DNA of 64,000 bases, taken from NCBI GenBank assembly GCA_004017275.1, contig SAKE01000005.1, positions 62,001-126,000 of the forward strand. The letters run 5' to 3'. Below are positions 1 to 7,293 of this stretch, piece after piece (position 1 is the stretch's first letter; each line of letters opens with the position of its first letter). Below the pieces are notes generated by a model. It was not told where the DNA came from. It made no database searches and was given only the letters and a program-made list of their open reading frames with translations. The stretch is from Mesorhizobium sp. Its GTDB lineage: Bacteria; Pseudomonadota; Alphaproteobacteria; Rhizobiales; Rhizobiaceae. The position numbers and the translations under genes were made by a program.

Positions 1-148
1 GTGCGCGCAGCACGAAGAAACGCGACAGCCGCCCCATGCCGGCGACAAAGGCCATAAACAGAGCAAGCACCGACCCCATCAGCGTCAGCTCGATGGTGAC
101 AAGCGCTCCCTGCAATATCAGGCCGAAATAGCCGGACCACTGGGTCAT
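1..148 (-). CDS. ehuC: EhuC-like amino-acid/ectoine ABC transporter permease, N-terminus only
   Basis: The first 49 codons of an inner-membrane permease, cut by the left edge. The visible protein starts MTQWSGYFGLILQGALV and continues into one hydrophobic helix, the usual opening of HisM/GlnP-type permeases that pair with periplasmic amino-acid binding proteins. It lies downstream of the EhuB and EhuA genes on the same strand, matching the ehuABCD order of ectoine/hydroxyectoine importers, so the EhuC name rests mainly on context. The partner permease EhuD would follow beyond the edge. A palindromic repeat separates it from ehuB, so transcript levels may drop between the two genes. Another polar amino-acid permease cannot be excluded from 49 residues. 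Confidence 0.75.
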   Translation of the reverse strand, partial: MTQWSGYFGLILQGALVTIELTLMGSVLALFMAFVAGMGRLSRFFVLRA

Positions 149-170
149 TCGGTTTCCAACGTTGGTTTAG

Positions 171-298
171 CATCTTCTCCCCGTTCACGGGGAGAAGATG
201 CCGGCAGGCAGATGAGGGGCAGCGCGAACCTATCGAGGTGTGGCGCCGCCCCTCATCCGTCACTTCGTGACACCTTCTCCCCGTAAACGGGGAGAAGG
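171..298. repeat. Paired-palindrome intergenic repeat (RIME-like)
   Basis: Two near-identical hairpins bracket a third inverted pair. Positions 171-200 form a perfect palindrome with 14-bp arms around TC; positions 273-298 form a similar one with 12-bp arms around AA. Between them GATGAGGGGC (211-220) pairs with GCCCCTCATC (248-257). The layout is that of rhizobial intergenic mosaic (RIME-type) repeats, which lie between genes in many copies. Here it separates ehuB from ehuC and may act as a transcript stabiliser or partial terminator. Confidence 0.8.
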
Positions 299-311
299 GC
301 AAAAAAGGCGC

Positions 312-1163
312 CTACTTCGCGGCGCAGAGCTTGTCGCGGCTCGTCGACATCGCCGCCGCCGCCGAGAAGCCGTAGGGCTCGATGATCTTGGCGAAATCGC
401 CTGATTTCTTCATCTTGGCGAGTTCGACGTCGAAGGCATCGCGCAACGCCTCGTCGCCTTTCTTGAAGGCGGCGCCGTCGCAATAGACCGGCGCACCCTG
501 CACCGGCGCGATGACTTCGAGGTTCGGATCGGCGGCCTTCTTGACCAGATCGTTGATCGACAGGACGGGCAGCGAATAGGCATCGATACGACCATCCTGG
601 AGCATCTTCAAGCCGCTCTGGCCGTCTGGCACGACGATCACCCGCTCGCGCGGCACGCCGGCATTGAGCGCCAGCTTCTCCTCGGTACCGCCGCCCGGCG
701 CGCCGATCGTCGCGGTCGTATCCTTGGCGACATCCTCATAGCTCTTGAAGCCCTTCGGATTGCCTTTCTTCACCAGCATCGCCTCGGCGTCGCACAGCAC
801 GGGTTCCGAATAGGCAACCGCAGCACAGCGCTCCGGCTTCATGAACAAGCCGGCGGTGACGGCATCGAACCGGCCGGCCTGCAGGCCGGGGATCATGGCG
901 CCATATTCAGAGATCGAAGCGGCGACGTCGGCGACGCCGAGCCGCTTGAAGATCTCGCGCGCCACATCAGGTGCGGCACCCGAAACCTTGCCGTCGGCGG
1001 CGACCGCCGTGTAGGGTGGCTCGTTGGCGATAGCAAGGCGAGCGAAACCTTGCGCCTTGAGTTGTTCGAGCTTGCTGTCATCGGCCGAACCGGCGGTCGA
1101 GACGGCCAGCACTGCAGTCAGCGCAAGGCCGGCGACGCCGGCCAGAATGCCAAGTTTCTTCAT
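312..1163 (-). CDS. ehuB: Ectoine/hydroxyectoine ABC transporter substrate-binding protein
   Basis: Periplasmic solute-binding protein of about 283 residues. The start is the ATG at 1163, because AAGGAG lies 9 bases upstream; a TTG three codons earlier is less likely. A signal peptide (MKKLGILAGVAGLALTAVLA) precedes a type II periplasmic binding fold. The mature part has features I associate with the EhuB family: ANEPPYTAVAADGKVSGAAP early on, SEYGAMIPGLQAGRFDAV, and a C-terminal EPYGFSAAAAMSTSRDKLC. EhuB binds ectoine and 5-hydroxyectoine for use as nutrients. It sits between the ehuA ATPase and the ehuC permease, and the neighbouring doeXCD genes for ectoine degradation support the substrate. 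Confidence 0.9.
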   Translation of the reverse strand: MKKLGILAGVAGLALTAVLAVSTAGSADDSKLEQLKAQGFARLAIANEPPYTAVAADGKVSGAAPDVAREIFKRLGVADVAASISEYGAMIPGLQAGRFDAVTAGLFMKPERCAAVAYSEPVLCDAEAMLVKKGNPKGFKSYEDVAKDTTATIGAPGGGTEEKLALNAGVPRERVIVVPDGQSGLKMLQDGRIDAYSLPVLSINDLVKKAADPNLEVIAPVQGAPVYCDGAAFKKGDEALRDAFDVELAKMKKSGDFAKIIEPYGFSAAAAMSTSRDKLCAAK

Positions 1164-1230
1164 TGTTCCCAACTCCTTGTTTCTTGTCTTGCTTTTGTTA
1201 GGACGACTTCGTCGCCCTAGGGCATGGCGG

Positions 1231-2022
1231 TCAGACGCGATGTCCGGCCGCGATGATCTTCTTCAGGAAGCCTTGCGTGCGCTCCTGCTTGGGATGGCGG
1301 AAAATCTCGTCCGGCTTGCCTTCCTCGACGATCTTGCCACGATCGAAGAACAGCACCCGGTCGGCGAAATCGTGGGCAAAACCCATCTCGTGGGTGACGA
1401 GCAGCATGGTCATGTCGGTTTCGGCGGCGAGCTTGCGCATGACATTCATCACCTCCTCGACCAGCTCCGGATCGAGCGCCGACGTCACTTCGTCGAACAG
1501 CATGATCTTCGGCGACAGCGCGAGTGCCCGGGCAATCGCGACGCGTTGCTTCTGGCCACCGGAAAGCTGTGCCGGCATATTCTTGGCCTTGTCGGCCATG
1601 CCGACCATTTCGAGCAGCTCCATCGCCCGCTTCTCGGCCGTGGCGCGCGGCGTGCCCTTGGTCAACATGGGCGCCAGCGTGACATTGTCCATGACGCATT
1701 TGTGCGGAAACAGATTGAACAGCTGGAAGACCATGCCGATTTTCTGGCGCATCCTGGTGAGATGCCGCTCGTCGGCGGGCAGCAACTGGCCATTGCGCTC
1801 GATATGGTAGAGTTGCTCGCCGTCGATCTGGATATGACCGCCATCGATGCGCTCCAGCGTCATCAGGATGCGCAGGATCGTCGTCTTGCCCGAACCCGAC
1901 GGGCCGATCAGCGCCAGCTTTTCGCCAGGCATGACCTGCATTGACAGCCCGTCCAGCACCTTGAAGTTGCCGAAGCTCTTCGAGATGCCGTCGATCTTGA
2001 TGATGGGCGCTGATGCGGACAA
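1231..2022 (-). CDS. ehuA: Ectoine/hydroxyectoine ABC transporter ATP-binding protein
   Basis: Cytoplasmic ABC ATPase of 263 residues that powers the EhuB/EhuC/EhuD importer. Walker A (GPSGSGKTT) is at residues 40-48, the LSGGQ signature at 153-157, and Walker B (IMLFDE) at 173-178, followed by the switch histidine in LLVTHE. Length and sequence fit the polar amino-acid ATPase group. The start appears to be TTG at 2022 with a GGGGA element about 8 bases upstream; no ATG with a better site lies nearby. Direct repeats in the 125-bp upstream gap are a likely regulator site. Assignment to ectoine rather than another amino acid rests on EhuB and the doe genes. Confidence 0.88.
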   Translation of the reverse strand: MSASAPIIKIDGISKSFGNFKVLDGLSMQVMPGEKLALIGPSGSGKTTILRILMTLERIDGGHIQIDGEQLYHIERNGQLLPADERHLTRMRQKIGMVFQLFNLFPHKCVMDNVTLAPMLTKGTPRATAEKRAMELLEMVGMADKAKNMPAQLSGGQKQRVAIARALALSPKIMLFDEVTSALDPELVEEVMNVMRKLAAETDMTMLLVTHEMGFAHDFADRVLFFDRGKIVEEGKPDEIFRHPKQERTQGFLKKIIAAGHRV

Positions 2023-2077
2023 ATGAATTTCCCCGTGCTGGAGAAGCCTGTGCCCTTAACGATGCGGAACGCGCCAA

Positions 2078-2112
2078 ATCATGTCAATTGGGAAAATAAT
2101 ATCATGACAATT
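2078..2112 (-). promoter_or_regulatory. Candidate EnuR (MocR) operator: two direct repeats upstream of ehuA
   Basis: Between enuR and ehuA two 12-mers lie in the same orientation: ATCATGTCAATT (2078-2089) and ATCATGACAATT (2101-2112). They differ at one base and start 23 bp apart, about two helical turns. MocR/GntR regulators often bind paired direct repeats. A -35-like TTGACA overlaps the ehuA-proximal copy on the minus strand. The half-site AATTGACA recurs at 3560-3567 in the enuR-doeX intergenic region. Confidence 0.55.
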
Positions 2113-2147
2113 ATTCTGATTCTGCACAATTTCCCAGCATTTCCGGC

Positions 2148-3533
2148 CTAGATCGCAAGCAGCAGATGCTCGGGATTGCCAAGCAAAAGCTTGGTAACAA
2201 CGCCAAGGCCGACGCGCAGTTCCCCCTCGGTGGTCGAGCCCAGCGAGATGCGCACCGCCGGATGCCAAGGGGCATCCGAAATGCGGAAGGATGCGCCGGG
2301 TGCAATCGCCACGCCCTGCAGGCGAGCCTGGGCGACAAAACTTTCCTCGGCACGATCGGCCGGCAGTTGCAGCCAAACATGCAGCCCGTCGTGCCGGGCG
2401 CGATAGTCGACGCCCGCCAGCACTTGCGCCGCGATATCCAGCCGGCGCCGCAATGCCGCACGCTGCCAGTGGACAAGCTCTATCGCCGTGCCGTCCGTCA
2501 CCCATTTGGTGGCAATCTCCGCCACCATCGGCGTCGCCATCCAATTCGAAACCAGATGCCGGTTGGCGACGGCGGCGACATAGCGGTCGGGCGCCGCGAG
2601 ATAACCGATGCGCAGGCCGGGCACCACAATCTTGGTGAAGGAAGTGACGTAGAGCGTACGCTCCGGCGCAAACGCGGCAACCGGCGGCGGCCGGTCCTCG
2701 ACCAAGGGACCCAGCACGTCGTTCTCGATGATGGCGATATCGTGCTTGCGCGCCACCGCAGCGATCTGCTCGCGCCGCTGCGCGTCCATAAGCGTCGCCG
2801 TCGGGTTGATCACCGAGGGCTGCACGAAGACGGCCCGGATGTCGGAAAGCCGGCAGGCCTCGTCCAACGCCTCCGGGATAAGGCCGTTGTCGTCGATCGG
2901 CAGGCCTTCCAGGTTGAAGCCGAGATAGCGTGCAAGCGGCACCAGCGTATGATGGCCAATCGCCTCGGTGGCGACCGTCGAGCCGGGCGGCGCCACGCTC
3001 ATCAGCGCCACGGTCATGCCAGCGGTGGCGCCGTTGGTGAGGCTGATGTTCTGCGGCGATGCCTCGAGGCCGCACAGCCTCAGCCATTCGACCGCCACCG
3101 CGCGGTGGCGCGGAAACACCATGTTGGGCCGGAACGACAGTGCCGAACTCGACGGCAGGTTCTCGGCCAGCCAGCCCAACGCCTGCTTCAGCCGCTCCAG
3201 ATGCATCGGCTCGCAGACCGGTTTCAGGATCGACAGGTCAATGACCTCGCCGAGCCGCTCTGGCAGGTATGGCGGTTCCGGCTCGCGGCGCTGCGTCTGC
3301 ACGAAGCTGCCTCGGCCGATCTCGCCCGAAATCAGGCCGCGCCGGATCAGTTCCTCATAGGCGCGGCTGACCGTCTGCACAGAAAGTTTGAGGTCGTCGG
3401 CCAGCCGACGATGGGTCGGCAACCGCGCGCCATTGGCCAGACGCCCGTCATGAATGGCGCGCGCAAACTGATCGGCCAGCGATTGATAGGCTGGCCGTCG
3501 GATTAGCGCGGGATCTGGTTGCCACAATGTCAT
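2148..3533 (-). CDS. enuR: EnuR-like MocR/GntR transcriptional regulator of ectoine genes
   Basis: A 461-residue MocR-type regulator: a GntR winged helix at about residues 15-80 (RLPTHRRLADDLKLSVQTVS), a linker, then a fold type I aminotransferase-like domain. The PLP-linking lysine is K301 in TSFTKIVVPGLRIG, close to the lysine at 302 reported for EnuR of Ruegeria pomeroyi. In that family an ectoine breakdown product bound to PLP relieves repression of uptake and catabolic genes. It precedes ehuA in the same direction with a 125-bp gap and is divergent from doeX across 81 bp. The GntR-MocR class is clear; the EnuR name is inferred from K301 and ectoine neighbours. Confidence 0.85.
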   Translation of the reverse strand: MTLWQPDPALIRRPAYQSLADQFARAIHDGRLANGARLPTHRRLADDLKLSVQTVSRAYEELIRRGLISGEIGRGSFVQTQRREPEPPYLPERLGEVIDLSILKPVCEPMHLERLKQALGWLAENLPSSSALSFRPNMVFPRHRAVAVEWLRLCGLEASPQNISLTNGATAGMTVALMSVAPPGSTVATEAIGHHTLVPLARYLGFNLEGLPIDDNGLIPEALDEACRLSDIRAVFVQPSVINPTATLMDAQRREQIAAVARKHDIAIIENDVLGPLVEDRPPPVAAFAPERTLYVTSFTKIVVPGLRIGYLAAPDRYVAAVANRHLVSNWMATPMVAEIATKWVTDGTAIELVHWQRAALRRRLDIAAQVLAGVDYRARHDGLHVWLQLPADRAEESFVAQARLQGVAIAPGASFRISDAPWHPAVRISLGSTTEGELRVGLGVVTKLLLGNPEHLLLAI

Positions 3534-3614
3534 GACTTATTAGAGATCGAAATCAGTGCAATTGACAATCGAAATAATGCGTCGTCATGGTGACGTCGAC
3601 GAAAGTGGACGCTG
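3534..3614. promoter_or_regulatory. Divergent enuR / doeX promoter region
   Basis: An 81-bp gap between the divergent enuR and doeX starts. It contains AATTGACA (3560-3567), which matches the half-site of the ehuA-upstream direct repeats, and CATGACTTATTAGA overlapping the enuR start codon, which resembles the sequence at 2103. Both EnuR and the Lrp-type DoeX could act here; this is inferred from the shared half-sites. Confidence 0.4.
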
Positions 3615-4106
3615 ATGAACGCTGCGAAACTCGACCCGATCGACCTGAAAATCCTCGACGCCATCCAGCGCGACGGGCGCATCACCAAGCTGGCGCTGGC
3701 CGGACAGGTCGGCCTGTCGCCAACCCCATGCTGGATGCGGCTGCGCAAGCTGGAAAAGGCCGGCATCGTCTCCGGCTATCACGCCAAGATCGCCATGCGT
3801 GTCGTGGCACCCGTCGCCACCGTGCTGATGGAGGTGACGCTGGCCAACCACCGCCAGGCCGATTTCGACCGCTTCGAGCGTGTCATCCGCGACATTCCCG
3901 AGATCGTCGCCTGCTGGTCGGTCGGCGGCGGCGTCGACTATGTGCTGAAGGTGATGGCGCGCGACATCGATGCCTATCAGCGGCTGGTAGACGGCTTGCT
4001 CGACCGCGAAATCGGCATCGATCGCTACTTCACCTACATCGTCATCAAGACCGTGAAGGACGAGGTCGCGCTGCCCATCGCAGACCTTTTGCCGGCGTCG
4101 GCTTGA
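3615..4106 (+). CDS. doeX: Lrp/AsnC-family regulator of ectoine catabolism
   Basis: A 163-residue feast/famine regulator. An N-terminal winged helix-turn-helix (residues about 8-55, DLKILDAIQRDGRI then LSPTPCWMRLRKLEKAGIV) is followed by a RAM/AsnC ligand-binding domain (about 70-150). The sequence and length fit the AsnC gene found with ssd and atf in ectoine degradation clusters, called doeX in Halomonas. It is divergent from enuR and is followed by doeC after 130 bp, in the order doeX-doeC-doeD. Another AsnC-family regulator is possible on sequence alone; gene order makes DoeX the best call. Confidence 0.85.
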   Translation: MNAAKLDPIDLKILDAIQRDGRITKLALAGQVGLSPTPCWMRLRKLEKAGIVSGYHAKIAMRVVAPVATVLMEVTLANHRQADFDRFERVIRDIPEIVACWSVGGGVDYVLKVMARDIDAYQRLVDGLLDREIGIDRYFTYIVIKTVKDEVALPIADLLPASA

Positions 4107-4138
4107 GACCGGAGAGATCGTCCGCCGAGGCCGCACAA

Positions 4139-4155
4139 TAGAGAGAGTCTCTCTA
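4139..4155. promoter_or_regulatory. Perfect palindrome between doeX and doeC
   Basis: TAGAGAGA-G-TCTCTCTA is a perfect 8+1+8 palindrome, 33 bp after doeX and 81 bp before the doeC start. Size and position suggest an operator, possibly for DoeX or another dimeric regulator, separating control of the enzyme genes from that of the regulator. No terminator-like T tract follows. Confidence 0.4.
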
Positions 4156-4236
4156 CTCCAGGGCATCCAAACAGCCTCTCTGTCTGCATCGGACGGATAG
4201 TCTTCCCGCATCAGTCCGAACCGGGAGGCTTTGATC

Positions 4237-5730
4237 ATGTCCGCGCATTTCGCCCGCACGCATCGCCATGAAGCGCTCGATCGCCTCGCAGACCGCCGGC
4301 TGCTGCGCGAACTGGCCTATGTCGATGGCCACTGGACGGCAAGCGAGGCGGCCGAAAGTTTTGAAGTTACCGACCCGGCCACCGGCACAACTGTCGCTTT
4401 CGTCGCCGCGCTCGATGGCCGGCAGACGACGAAGGCAATTGATGCGGCCGCGCGTGCCTTTCCGGCGTGGCGGGCACTGTTGCCGCAAGAGCGTTCGAAA
4501 ATTCTGCGAAAATGGTTCGAGCTGATCGTCGGCGCCAAGGATGATCTGGCTCGGCTGATGACGCTGGAACAGGGCAAGCCCCTGCAGGAATCGCTGGGCG
4601 AGATCGACTATGCCGCCTCCTTCATCGAATGGTACGCCGAGGAGGCAAAACGCCTCAACGCCGAGAGCGTCACAAGCCATCTGCCGAACGTCGAAATGAT
4701 GGTGCGGCGCGAGCCGCTGGGGGTCGTCGGCGTCGTGACGCCATGGAATTTTCCGTCGGCGATGCTGACGCGCAAGGCGGCGGCAGCGCTTGCCGCCGGC
4801 TGCACCATCGTTGCGCATCCGTCGTCGGAAACACCGCTGTCGGCGCTGGCGCTGGCCGAACTTGGCGAACGCGCCGGCTTGCCCGCCGGTGTCTTCAACA
4901 TCGTCACCGGCAAGGCTTCGACCATCGTCGGGCGGATGTGCGAGGATCCGCGCGTCCGTGCCATGAGCTTCACCGGTTCGACCGAGATCGGCAGGCTTAT
5001 CGCCGCACAGAGCGCGCCGACCATGAAGCGGCTGGTGATGGAGCTTGGCGGCCACGCACCGCTGCTTGTCTTTGCCGATGCCGACCTGGACAGAGCGGTT
5101 GATATCGCCATCGACGCCAAATTCGCCACGTCGGGCCAGGACTGCCTCGCCGCCAACCGCATCTATGTCCAGCGTCCGATCTACGATCGCTTTTGCGCCG
5201 CCTTCGCGAAGCGCATCGAGACGTTGCGGATCGGCAATGGCCTTGCTGACAACACCGATATCGGCCCGCTGATGCACGAGCGCGCCGTCAAGAAGGTCGA
5301 GGAACAGGTCGCCGATGCCGTCGCTCACGGCGCGCGGTGCCTGACGGGCGGCGCGCGGCACCAGGCTGGCCCCCTGTTCTACCAGCCGACGCTGCTGGCC
5401 GACGTCAGCGATGAAGCTCTGATCATGCGCGAGGAGACCTTTGGCCCGGTCGCCGCCGTGACGCCTTTCGACAGCGAGGACGAGGTGATCGCCCGCGCCA
5501 ACGCCACCGAATATGGCCTCGTCGCCTATGTCGTAACCGAGAACGGCGCCCGCCAGCAGCGCATGGGCCGTGCGCTCGACTACGGCATGGTCGCCATCAA
5601 CCGCGTCAAGATCACCGGCGCGCCGATACCGTTCGGCGGCGTCAAACAATCGGGCATCGGGCGCGAAGGCTCGCGCCACGGGCTCGAAGCCTTCACCGAT
5701 CTCAAATATCTCTGCCTGGACGTGGCCTAA
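4237..5730 (+). CDS. doeC: Aspartate-semialdehyde dehydrogenase of ectoine catabolism (succinate-semialdehyde dehydrogenase family)
   Basis: An ALDH-superfamily enzyme of about 497 residues, predicted to oxidise aspartate semialdehyde to aspartate, the last step of ectoine breakdown. The ATG at 4237 has GGGAGG 8 bases upstream, so the TTG at 4231 is not used. Key residues: TPWNFP with N171, FTGSTE at 245-250, general base E269 in MELGG, and nucleophile C303 in SGQDC. The conserved lysine of the usual KPxxxTP cofactor motif is replaced by histidine (AHPSSETP, about 194-201). It lies between doeX and doeD. A broad succinate-semialdehyde dehydrogenase is the alternative reading. Confidence 0.85.
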   Translation: MSAHFARTHRHEALDRLADRRLLRELAYVDGHWTASEAAESFEVTDPATGTTVAFVAALDGRQTTKAIDAAARAFPAWRALLPQERSKILRKWFELIVGAKDDLARLMTLEQGKPLQESLGEIDYAASFIEWYAEEAKRLNAESVTSHLPNVEMMVRREPLGVVGVVTPWNFPSAMLTRKAAAALAAGCTIVAHPSSETPLSALALAELGERAGLPAGVFNIVTGKASTIVGRMCEDPRVRAMSFTGSTEIGRLIAAQSAPTMKRLVMELGGHAPLLVFADADLDRAVDIAIDAKFATSGQDCLAANRIYVQRPIYDRFCAAFAKRIETLRIGNGLADNTDIGPLMHERAVKKVEEQVADAVAHGARCLTGGARHQAGPLFYQPTLLADVSDEALIMREETFGPVAAVTPFDSEDEVIARANATEYGLVAYVVTENGARQQRMGRALDYGMVAINRVKITGAPIPFGGVKQSGIGREGSRHGLEAFTDLKYLCLDVA

Positions 5731-5872
5731 GATGTGTCGATATTCAGGTGATGCCGGCCTGCAAATGCCAGGCTTCTGCGCTTCCGGTGCTCACGTACTT
5801 GAGTACGCTCCGCTCCGGTTCTCGAAACCTGACATTTTCGGCTCGGCCTGACCTGAATCTCGACACATCTTA
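5728..5872. repeat. 145-bp palindromic repeat between doeC and doeD
   Basis: Terminal inverted arms of 22 bp (5728-5749 and 5851-5872) match at 21 positions. An inner palindrome GTACTTGAGTAC lies at 5795-5806. The left arm supplies the doeC stop codon, so the element abuts the gene exactly. Its size, internal symmetry and lack of an ORF fit a small non-coding palindromic element of the rhizobial intergenic type. It may form a strong RNA hairpin that uncouples doeC from doeD. Confidence 0.75.
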
Positions 5873-5904
5873 AGTCGCGTTCGCTTTCCTCAAGGAGTCA
5901 AAAA

Positions 5905-7284
5905 ATGCTCGACCAGTCCAACGAACTCGCCGCCTGGGATCGCGACCACTTCTTCCATCCCTCGACCCATATGGGCACGCATGCGCGCGGCGAGAGCCCG
6001 ACGCGCATCATGGCCGGCGGTGAAGGCGTCACCGTCTGGGACAACAATGGCAGGAAAAGCATCGATGCCTTCGCCGGCCTCTATTGCGTCAATGTCGGCT
6101 ACGGCCGCCAGAAGATTGCCGATGCCATCGCCGCCCAGGCGAAGAACCTCGCTTACTACCATGCCTATGTCGGCCATGGCACCGAGGCCTCTATCACGCT
6201 TTCCAAGATGATCATCGACCGCGCGCCGAAGGGCATGTCGCGGGTCTATTTCGGTCTTTCCGGTTCGGATGCCAACGAAACCAACATCAAGCTGATCTGG
6301 TACTACAACAACGTGCTTGGCCGGCCGGAGAAGAAGAAGATCATCTCGCGCTGGCGCGGCTATCACGGCTCGGGCGTGATGACAGGATCGCTGACCGGGC
6401 TCGACCTGTTCCACAACGCCTTCGACCTGCCGCGCGCGCCGATCCTGCACACCGAGGCGCCCTATTATTTCCGCCGTGCCGACCGCTCGATGAGCGAAGA
6501 GCAGTTTTCGCAGCATTGCGCCGACAAGCTCGAGGAGATGATCCTGACCGAGGGTCCGGAAACGGTCGCCGCCTTCATCGGCGAGCCGATCCTCGGTACC
6601 GGCGGCATCGTGCCGCCGCCGGCCGGCTACTGGGAGAAAATCCAGGCCGTGCTGAAGAAGTACGACGTGCTGCTGGTTGCCGATGAGGTGGTGACGGGCT
6701 TCGGCCGGCTAGGCACCATGTTCGGCTCCGACCATTACGGCATCAAGCCGGACCTGATCACCATCGCCAAGGGCCTGACCTCGGCCTACGCGCCGCTGTC
6801 AGGCGTCATCGTCGCCGACAAGATGTGGCAGGTGCTGGTGCAAGGCTCCGACAAGCTCGGCTCGCTCGGCCATGGCTGGACCTATTCTGCACACCCGATC
6901 TGCGTTGCCGCCGGTGTCGCCAATCTCGAACTGATCGACGAGATGGACTTGGTGACAAATGCCCGTGAGACCGGCGCCTATTTCCGCGCCGAACTGGCCA
7001 AGGCTGTCGGCGGCCACAGGAATGTCGGCGATGTGCGCGGCGACGGCATGCTGGCGGCGGTCGAGTTCGTCGCCGACAAGGATGACCGGGTGTTCTTCGA
7101 CGCTTCGCTCAAGATCGGACCGCAAGTGGCGACGGCGCTTGCCGCAAGCGGCGTCATCGGCCGCGCCATGCCGCAGGGCGACATCCTCGGCTTCGCACCG
7201 CCGCTCTGCCTGACCCGCGAGGAAGCCGACGTCGTCGTTTCGAAGGCCGCCGATGCGGTCAAGAGCGTGTTTGCCAATCTCTGA
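5905..7284 (+). CDS. doeD: L-2,4-diaminobutyrate aminotransferase of ectoine catabolism
   Basis: A 459-residue class III (omega) aminotransferase. The PLP lysine is K289 in ITIAKGLTS, the cofactor aspartate lies in ADEVVTGFGR (259-268), and the phosphate-binding SGSDANETN is at 120-128. DoeD-type enzymes convert 2,4-diaminobutyrate, released from ectoine by hydrolase and deacetylase, to aspartate semialdehyde, the substrate of DoeC. Gene order doeX-doeC-doeD supports this over other class III aminotransferases. AAGGAG lies about 9 bases before the ATG. A palindromic repeat precedes it and the oxidoreductase gene follows 9 bp later, so the latter is probably cotranscribed. Confidence 0.85.
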   Translation: MLDQSNELAAWDRDHFFHPSTHMGTHARGESPTRIMAGGEGVTVWDNNGRKSIDAFAGLYCVNVGYGRQKIADAIAAQAKNLAYYHAYVGHGTEASITLSKMIIDRAPKGMSRVYFGLSGSDANETNIKLIWYYNNVLGRPEKKKIISRWRGYHGSGVMTGSLTGLDLFHNAFDLPRAPILHTEAPYYFRRADRSMSEEQFSQHCADKLEEMILTEGPETVAAFIGEPILGTGGIVPPPAGYWEKIQAVLKKYDVLLVADEVVTGFGRLGTMFGSDHYGIKPDLITIAKGLTSAYAPLSGVIVADKMWQVLVQGSDKLGSLGHGWTYSAHPICVAAGVANLELIDEMDLVTNARETGAYFRAELAKAVGGHRNVGDVRGDGMLAAVEFVADKDDRVFFDASLKIGPQVATALAASGVIGRAMPQGDILGFAPPLCLTREEADVVVSKAADAVKSVFANL

Positions 7285-7293
7285 GATCGACCG

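Noticed and set aside
171..298. CRISPR array or rho-independent terminator pair
   Set aside because: Only two hairpins, unequal and with inverted pairing between them; no regular spacers and no T tracts. An intergenic palindromic element fits better.
1217..2077. Overlapping frame in ehuA
   Set aside because: Same strand, shifted frame, Arg-rich; the ehuA frame has complete ABC motifs.
4153..5679. Long antisense ORF opposite doeC (508 codons)
   Set aside because: Its protein is rich in Arg/His/Gly/Asp without recognisable motifs, while the opposite strand encodes an intact ALDH; typical high-GC shadow.
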